The position numbers and the translations under genes were made by a program. The notes beneath the pieces are model-generated. The model did not search any database. It worked only from the letters and a program-made list of their open reading frames with translations, and was not told the DNA's origin. This document shows, one piece after another, positions 33,701-42,700 of a DNA stretch of 64,000 nt; within the stretch, counting starts at the first letter, position 1; every line of letters starts with the position of its first letter. This stretch comes from Paenibacillus mucilaginosus 3016 (lineage in GTDB: Bacteria; Bacillota; Bacilli; Paenibacillales; NBRC-103111): positions 2,436,001-2,500,000 of the forward strand of contig NC_016935.1 of the NCBI RefSeq assembly GCF_000250655.1, given 5' to 3'.

Positions 33701-36700
33701 CTGCGCCCTTACCTCCGCCAAGACGAACTTCGGACATACCTTTGCCGCATCGGGGCTCGTCAGCCTGATGAACCTGGTGCTTGCGCTGCGGCATGGCTAC
33801 ATCCCGGCCAGCCTGCACTGCGAGCAGGAGAACCCCTATATGGACTGGCAGGGCAGTCCGTTCTATGTCAATAAGGAAGGGAAGGTATGGGAGGCCGGCG
33901 GCCGCAGGGTTCGGACCGGGGCGGTCAGTGCCTTCGGCATGAGCGGAACCAATGCCCATATGGTGCTTGAAAGCTATGAGGGGAAACCGGGCGACCCTGC
34001 GCTTGTGGAACAGGGGAGACCGCCTTATTATCTGCTGGCATTATCGGCCAAGACGGAAGAGGCCTTGCAGGAGAAAGTCCGGAGCCTGGCGGCGGTAATG
34101 CCGACGGCGCAGGGGGACGCTGATCTGCTCGGGATGAGTTATACGCTGCTGCAGGGCAGGCAGCACTTTGCTTACCGCTGCGCGGTGGTGATCCAGGAGC
34201 GGCAGGATGCCTTGGTTGCGTGCGAGATGGTCCTGGCCGGCGAGCGGCTGCCGAACCTCTTCAAGGGACGGGTGCCGCGGGAATTCACCGGGCAGAAAGC
34301 CATCCGGCAGTACATGGAGGAGCTGATGATCCGCAGTCATGCCCAGCGCAATGAGGAAGCAGCTTACCGGGAGACGCTGCTGGCGCTTGCGGATCTCTAC
34401 TGCCAGGGGTACGAGCCCGATTGGAGTTCGCTCTTCGGGAAGAGGAAGCCGGGCAAGCTGAGGCTGCCAACCTACCCGTTCGCCAGGGACATCTATTGGG
34501 TGAAGAGATCCGGCGCCGGGAAGAGAGCGGAGTCGATGCAGGATGCGGGGATAGAGGAACCCCCGTTCCCTGTCACGGAGTCGTTCCGGGCTCGGGCAGG
34601 GACCGGGGGATCCGGGGCTCAATCCCGGCCTGCGGAAAGTGAAGAGAAAGCGATAAGGCCTACGCTGCAGCCCTTGGTGGAAGTCAGCGCTGCTGCCGAG
34701 CCGGTCCCTTCGGCGGGACCGGGTCCGCTCCTTACGGTCCAAGCGGCATCCGAACGTCTCAAAGAGCTCCTGCAGGAGGTTACCGGCATTCCGTATGATC
34801 GTATGGAAGATGGTGCCTCCTTCGAGGAACTGGGGCTGGATTCTCTGATGATCACCCAGCTGAATCAGCAGCTGAAGAAGTGGATCGGCCGTTCGGACAG
34901 CACGCTGTTCTACCAGTATAACAGCATTCAAGCTCTCGGCACTTATCTCGCTGAGACCTATAAGGCTGCGGATGTGACTACCGGCTTCTCATCCGCCTCC
35001 GCACAGGCTGAGGATCCCGCGCCGAGGGCCAATGGCCCGTCGCTCTCCATCTTGCCGGCTGCGGAGAGAAGTTCAGCCCCTGTTCCGAGGGCGGATATTC
35101 ATGGGCCTGCACTCGAATTCGTCCCCAGCCCGCTGCAGCTTCCAGCCCGTTCTGCCTCGGAGCCTGTGGATATAGCCATTGTAGGCGTTGCGGGACGTTA
35201 TCCGAAAGCCGACACGCTCGAGCAGTTCTGGAACAACCTCTACGAAGGCCGGGATTGCATCGAAGAGATTCCGCGGGACCGATGGCCGCTTGAGGGCTTC
35301 TTCGAGGAGGACCGGAAAAAAGCGGTGGAGCAAGGGCTCAGCTACAGCAAATGGGGAGGCTTCCTGGAGCGTGTCCGGCATTTTGACCCGCTGTTCTTCA
35401 ATATCTCGCCAAAGGAAGCCATGTATATGGATCCGCAGGAACGGCTGTTTCTCGAAACCGCCTGGGCCTGCATGGAGAATGCGGGCTACACCCGGGACGG
35501 GCTAAAACGGGAAGGCCTTGGCAGCGGCATCGGCGTTTTCGTCGGCGCTACGTTTAACAATTATCAGCTGCATATGGCGGACGCCGCCCACAGGTCCGGC
35601 ACGGAGGCCTATCTGGCGACGAGCCAGATGTTCTCCATCGCCAACCGCGTCTCGTATCTCATGAACTTTACGGGTCCAAGTCTCACAGTGGATACGGCCT
35701 GCTCCTCGTCTCTATATGCGATTCACTTGGCCTGCGAGAGCATCCGCAGCGGGCAGTCGCGTGCAGCCATCGCAGGAGGAGTCAATCTGACACTGCATCC
35801 GAGCAAGTATATTACCCTGTGCCAGGGGCAGTTCAGCGCCTCGGACGGCCGCTGCCGCGCCTTCGGGGAAGGGGGAACCGGCTATGTGCCCTCGGAAGGG
35901 GTTGGGGCCGTATTCCTGAAGCCTCTTCACGAGGCGGTGAGTGACAAGGATTGGATCTATGGGGTGATCAAAGGGACGGCGGTCAGCCATGCCGGCCGGA
36001 CGAACGGATATACGGTACCGAGTCCGTCTTCACAATCCCAGGCGATCGAACAGGCGCTCGAGCGGAGCGGGATTCACCCCCGGAGCATCAGCTGCATAGA
36101 AGCGCACGGCACGGGCACGGCTCTCGGTGATCCGATTGAAATCCGGGGCCTGACGGACGTGTTCGGCAAGTACACGGAGGATACAGGCTTCTGCGCCATC
36201 TCTTCCGTGAAATCGAACGTGGGACACGCCGAGGCGGCCGCCGGTATTGCGCAGCTGACCAAGGTGCTTCTGCAGCTGCGTCATGAGACCCTGGTCAAAA
36301 ACGTCATGCACGGACACGGGCTGAACCCTAACATCGATTTTGCATCCACCCCGTTCGTGGTGCAGCAGGAAACCGCTTATTGGCAGCGCCCTGTGATCCA
36401 TGGGGAGGAGATGCCTCGGCGCGCCGGGATATCGTCTTTCGGAGCAGGCGGGGCCAATGCCCACATTGTCGTAGAAGAGTACCCGCCTTCCGGCTTCCGC
36501 GCCGGAACCCCGGAAGGTGTGACGCCCCCCGCTCTGGTGGTGCTGTCTGCCCGGACGGAAGATCGGCTGCGCGCACAGGCGGAACGTTTGCTGCATGTCA
36601 TCCGGGAGCATCGCTTTACCGACGCGGACCTGCCTGGCATAGCCTTTACGCTTCAGGTAGGGCGGGAGGCGATGGAAGAGCGGGCGGCTGTGCTGGTGGG

Positions 36701-39700
36701 CTCCATTCAAGAGCTGGAAGCCAAGCTGCAGGAGTTCACGGAAGGTCGTCAACCGGTGAAAGGGCTGTTCCGGGGACAGGTCAAGCGCGGCCGGGAAACG
36801 GTCGCACTCTTCGAAGCGGATGAGGATATGCAGGAGCTTCTCGGAAAATGGTTCGAGCGCGGCAGCTATGCGAAGCTTCTCGAGCTTTGGACGAAGGGAC
36901 TTGGGATCGACTGGATGCGTCTTTATCCCGGTACCCAGCCTGGACGCATACCGCTGCCCGCATATCCGTTTGCCGGGGAAGCTTACTGGGTGCCCGAGTC
37001 CGAAACTCCGCCGCCGGCGAATAAGAATGACCGCACCGGTACAGGGTCCGGCTTGGCTGCCGCAGGGGCGCTTCATCCTCTGCTGCAGCGCAATATCTCT
37101 GACATCACGGGCATACGGTTCAGTTCGGTCTTTACCGGCAGGGAATTTTTCCTGAGAGACCACGTCGTTAAAGGACAGCCGGTCCTTCCGGGTGTGGCCT
37201 ATCTGGAAATGGCCCGTGCGGCAGCTGAGCATGGAGCAGGGCTGCATATGGAGGGTGGAAAATGCATCCGTCTGCGCAATGTGGTGTGGGCACGGCCGAT
37301 CGTTGTCGAAGCGGAGCCTGTGGAGGTTCATGTCGAGCTCTTCTCCGGAGATCGCGGCGCTCTTGATTATGAGGTCTCCACTTCTGCGTTGTCCGGCGGG
37401 GATACTGCCCAGCTTCACAGCCAGGGCAGCGTCCTGCTGGATTCATTTGAAGTCCGTCCAAGCTGGGACCTGGCCGCCTTACGAGCGGAGTTTGGCCAAG
37501 AGACGGTGCCAAGTGCACGGATTTACGATGCGTATGCCTCGATGGGAATCGGATACGGTCCGGCACACCAGGGGATCCGGCAGGTGAACACAAAGGACGG
37601 GAGGGTGCTTGCCCAGCTATGTCTGCCTGACGCCGCAGCCGAAGCAGGGAAGGGGTTCATTCTCCACCCAAGCCTGATGGATTCCGCCCTGCAGGCTACA
37701 CTTGCCTTAATGCTGCGTCCGGGTAAAGGGGATTCGGAGACGCTCACACCGGGCCTGCCTTTTGCCCTGGGAGAGCTGGAGATTTACGGCAACCTTCCCC
37801 CTGAGGCCTGGGTGCTTATCCGGTATAGTGAAGGCAGCAGGCCGGGCGACCGGGTACAGAAGCTGGATATCGACCTGATCGGGGACAATGGACTGGTTTG
37901 TGTAAGAATGAAAGGCTTCTCAACCCGTACGTTGGAAAGCCCGGCGCAGCCTTCAAGTGATGCGGAGCCGATCGATGTCCTTCTCCTGGAACCCGTCTGG
38001 AACGAGCTGCCCGCAGCGGAAGGGACGGTCCAAGCCTACGAGAAGCATTTGATTGTCTTATGCGAAACGGGTGCCGGTTCTGTTCCTCACCTTCGAAGCC
38101 GCCTAAGCAGTGCACGCTGCTTGGTCCTGGAGGCCGGACCGGCGTCGGTGGGAGAACGGTTTGCCGCCCACTGCACCCGGATCTTCGAGGAAGTAAGAGC
38201 TCTTCTAGCCGAGAAGTCCCGGGGCAAAGTTCTTGTGCAAATCGTCATTCCGCCGCAAACCGGAGAGCCCTTGGCCGGGTTGTCCGGCCTGATCATGGCG
38301 GCCCAGAGCGAGAACGGCAAGCTGGTCGGCCAGGTCATTGAAAGCGAAGCGGCCGGTCCGGTGCTTGCGGACCAGCTGATGGAATGCAGCCATAGTCCAT
38401 TGGATAAGCGCATCCGTTACCGTCAAGACAGGCGCTGGACTGGCGGCTGGGCCGAGATCACCAGGGAGATGGAGCCGGAACTCCCCTGGAAGGACGGTGG
38501 CGTGTATCTCCTGACCGGCGGTGCCGGCGGCATCGGATTGCTCCTTGCGCGGGAAATCTCCGACCGGGTCCAGGCTCCTGTGCTGATCCTCACCGGTCGA
38601 TCCATCCTAGGGGAAGCGCGGCGGGCGGAACTGGAACAACTGCAGGCCCTTGGAGCTCAAGTCGACTACAGGCAGGTGGACGTGACGGACGCTGAACAGG
38701 TGTCCCGTCTGATTGGCGGCATTATGATCGACTACGGCAAGCTTGATGGCATCATTCATGGAGCGGGGGTCATCCGGGATAATCTGCTTCAGAAAAAGAC
38801 CGTCCCGGAAATGCTCGAGGTCATCGCACCCAAAGCGCAGGGACTGGTCCTGCTCGATGAGGCAAGTCAATCGATCCCGCTGGACTTTATGATTGCCTTC
38901 TCCTCCGTAGCGGGAGCGATGGGGAATCCGGCGCAGACCGACTATTCGGCGGCCAATGCTTTCCTGGACGCGTATGCAGTCTATCGCAATTCCCTGACGG
39001 CCTCCGGCCGGCGGCACGGCCGGATGCTATCCGTCAACTGGCCTCTCTGGAAGGACGGGGGAATGCAGGTCGGCCTCGAGGTGGAGAAAATCATGCTGCA
39101 GAGTCTCGGTACGGTCCCTATGCCGACCCGGACCGGCATGGAGGCCCTTTACAGGAGCTGGGCTTCCGGGCGTGATCAGGTGATGATTCAGGTCGGACGC
39201 TTGTCACGAATCCGGCCGAGGCTGCTGCCGGTTGTCAGCCCGCTGTCCGCACCTGCTCGCACCAAGACAGCGCCTGCCGCCAAACAGGACGCCGCGGGCC
39301 GGCTTGAACAGGTCCGGACCCTTTTGACGGCAGCCGTATCCAGACTGCTTATGGTGAAACAGGAAGAGATCGACGTGCATTCGGAGCTGGGCGATTACGG
39401 TTTTGATTCGATCTCGTTTACGCAGTTTGCCAACAGGCTGAATGATGACCTGCACCTGGAATTGACGCCTACCCTTTTCTTCGAATATACAACCGTTCAT
39501 GAGGTGGCGGAATATCTGATCGCCGAGTACCCCGGTCACTTTGGCGGCGAAGATCCGGACGTCCCAGAAGAGGTAACGGAGGCAGCCTCTGTCCTCGCGG
39601 AGTATGCGGAGGAAGCGGAATCTGTTCCAACTCCTCCCGGTAGAATTCGTCTGCGTCCGGGAGGGAAGGCGCCGCTGCCTGCCGCCCCCGGTGTGGAAGA

Positions 39701-42700
39701 AACCGGAGGCGCTCCGGTGAAGGGCGAAGCTGCAGGGGCGTCCGCCGAGCCCATCGCCATCGTGGGGATGAGCGGCCGGTTTCCGAAAGCGGAGGATGTG
39801 CATGAGTTCTGGCATAACCTGATGGAAGGGAAGAACTGCATCGATGAGATTCCTGTAGAACGCTGGGACTGGAGGTCGGAGCTTGAGGGCACTGCGGAGC
39901 CTGAAGACAGCGGACTCCGCTGGGGAGGCTTCATCAACGGCGTCGAGAACTTCGACCCGCTCTTCTTCAGCATCTCTCCGCGGGAAGCCGAGATGATGGA
40001 TCCCCAGCAGCGGCTGCTGCTCATGGAAGTATGGAAGGCGATCGAGGATGCGGGTGTGGCCCCCAAGAGCTTGTCGGAGCGTCCAACCGGCGTCTTCGTA
40101 GCGGCAGGACCCGGTGATTATATGGGTCTGGTCTCGATCAACAAAGACAGTCCGCAGGCCATGACGGGAGTGGTTCCTTCTCTCATCCCTAATCGGATCT
40201 CCTACGCGCTGGATTTGAAGGGACCCAGCGAGTACTGTGAAACCGCATGCTCCAGCACGCTGGTGGCGCTGCACCATGCGGTCCGGTCCATACGGCTCGG
40301 TGAGTGCGAGCAGGCGATCGTCGGGGCAGTGAACCTGCTCATTTCGCCGGTCGGGTTCACCGGCTTTGATGCCATGGGGTATCTGAGTCCCAGCGGTCAA
40401 GCGAAATCGTTCCAGCCGGAGGCCGACGGCTTCGTGCGCAGCGAAGGGGTGGGAGCCCTGCTGATCAAGCCCTTGTCCCAAGCTCAGAAGGACGGAAATC
40501 CGGTATACGCGCTCATCCGGGGCACCGGTGTGGCGCATGGCGGAGCAGGGATGTCCCTCACCTCGCCCCATGCTGCGGGAATGAAATCGGCCATGGCGCA
40601 GGCCTTCAAGGACTCCGGCATTCATCCGCGTACCGTATCGTATATCGAAGCACATGGGATAGCATCCCCGATGGCTGACGGTATTGAGGTAGCGGCCTTA
40701 AAGTCCGGTTATCTTGAGCTGGCGGCGGAGAGGGGAAGTGCCGACTCTCCGGAAGAGTCTGTCTGCTTCATCAGCTCCTTGAAACCTGTAATGGGTCACG
40801 CGGAAGTGGCGTCCGGGCTGGCTTCGCTGATCAAAGCGGTTCAGGCCATCCGGCATCGGGTCATCCCGGCCGTCCAAGGGTTCACTGCGCTCCACCCTCA
40901 TATCTCGCTGGAGGAGAGTCCGTTTCGCATCACAGGCCAGCACCAAAGCTGGGAACCTCTGCAGGCCGGGGATGGCGGGCCGATTCCGCGGCGGGCCGCC
41001 ATCAACAGCTACGGGATTGGCGGGGTGAACGCGCATGTGCTCATTGAGGAATATGCTCCACCCCAGGAAGCTTCATCTGAAACGGGTGACTCCCGTGAGA
41101 GTCAGGTCGTGATCCTGTCCGCCAAAAACAAGCAGCGTCTGGCTGAAGCCGCGCAGCGGCTGCATGACTGGGTGCGGAGTAACGGGGATTTACGGCTGCC
41201 CGATCTGGCCTACACGCTTCAGATTGGCCGGGAATGGCTGGAGTCCCGGTTCGCTTTCGTGGTAAACAGCAGGGAGGAGTTACTGCACGGCTTGGCTGCC
41301 TATGCAGGATTTCTTGATAGAAGCACAACGAACGGAGTAACCGCCCCGTTATTCACCGGGGAAGTGCGGGGATCAGGTGCTGCTGGCAAACCGTCCGCCC
41401 CGGTTGAAGCGGAAGAGCTCGAAGTGCTGCTCCGGATGAGGAAGCTGGATGTTCTGGCCCGGAAGTGGACGGAAGGTGCCGTCATTCCATGGGAGCTCCT
41501 CCATCAGGGAAGAAGGCCCCGGAGGATATCGCTGCCGACCTATCCGTTTGAACAAAGGCGATGCTGGCCGCTGCCCGACACAATCGGCAGCAGACGCATC
41601 GGGAAGGCAGCCGCCGCTGAAACCGCCGGCAGTTCCAAGACTGCCATCAACTATGCGGGCAGGGTAACGGAGATCGTCTCCCGTCTGCTCGGCATGCTCC
41701 CTTCGGAGCTTCATCCTAATACGCCATTGGACCAATACGGGATGGACTCGATTCTTTGGATGCAGCTGCTGAGGGAGCTGCAAAGGGAATTGGACCCGTC
41801 CTTCGATCTCATGAAGCTTCAAGAATGCCGGACGCTGGAAGAGGTCCAATCCGCAGTACAGCGTTATGCCGAAGCCACTCCTTTGGCAAGCGGCAATATC
41901 AAGGGCCACGCCATCGATGTAACACCGTTTCCGGAGCTCATCCTGCTGAATCATGGCAGCGATGAGCGGCCTGTGTTCTGGTTCCATGGCGGCTTAGGAG
42001 GGGTGGAGATGTACCAGGCTCTAGCCCAAACGAGCCGTCGTCCGTTCTATGGCATTCAGGCGAGGGGATGGATGACCGGCCGTTCTCCACTTCAAGGCAT
42101 TGGAGCCATGGCCGCTTATTATGTGCATATCCTGCTGCAGGTGCAGCCTGAAGGGCCGTATGACTTGGGAGGCTACTCTCTGGGAGGGGTGATTGCCTAT
42201 GAGGTCGTACGACAGCTTCAAGAGTTAGGGAAAACCGTGAATACGGTGGTGATGCTGGATTCGCCGTACGGACCGGCCTTCCAGCAAGGCGCCGTATCCA
42301 GGACATCGGCGGTTCTGCAGGCCGTCAATTTGGCACTGGCATCGAAACATTTTCAGCAGCCGGAGCAATTCGCACAAACCCTTATTCATCGCGACGAAGT
42401 CACCTTCGGCCTGGAAGAGGGGGAGCTTCTTCAGCAGCTCATCGGGCTAGGCAGCGGGCGGGGGTTGACCAAGACGGCAGAGCAGCTCCAAGCCATGATT
42501 GAAGCCAATGTCAAAATCCAGCACGCTTACCAGTTTGACCGGTATACCGCCATGCCGCTGCCGGAACCCCATGCGGTAGCGTGCTACTATTTCCGAAATA
42601 AACGGGGTCTTATCTTCGGGGAGCTCGAGCCTTATTTTTCCACGACAGAGGATTCTACCGTTCTGGACCGCGCGGCCTATTGGAAGGAATGGGAGCGGCA

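Noticed and set aside
39204..40655. Open frame of 483 codons on the minus strand inside the PKS
   Set aside because: Antisense to ACP9-KS10, which have complete motifs; the minus-strand product has no recognisable features.
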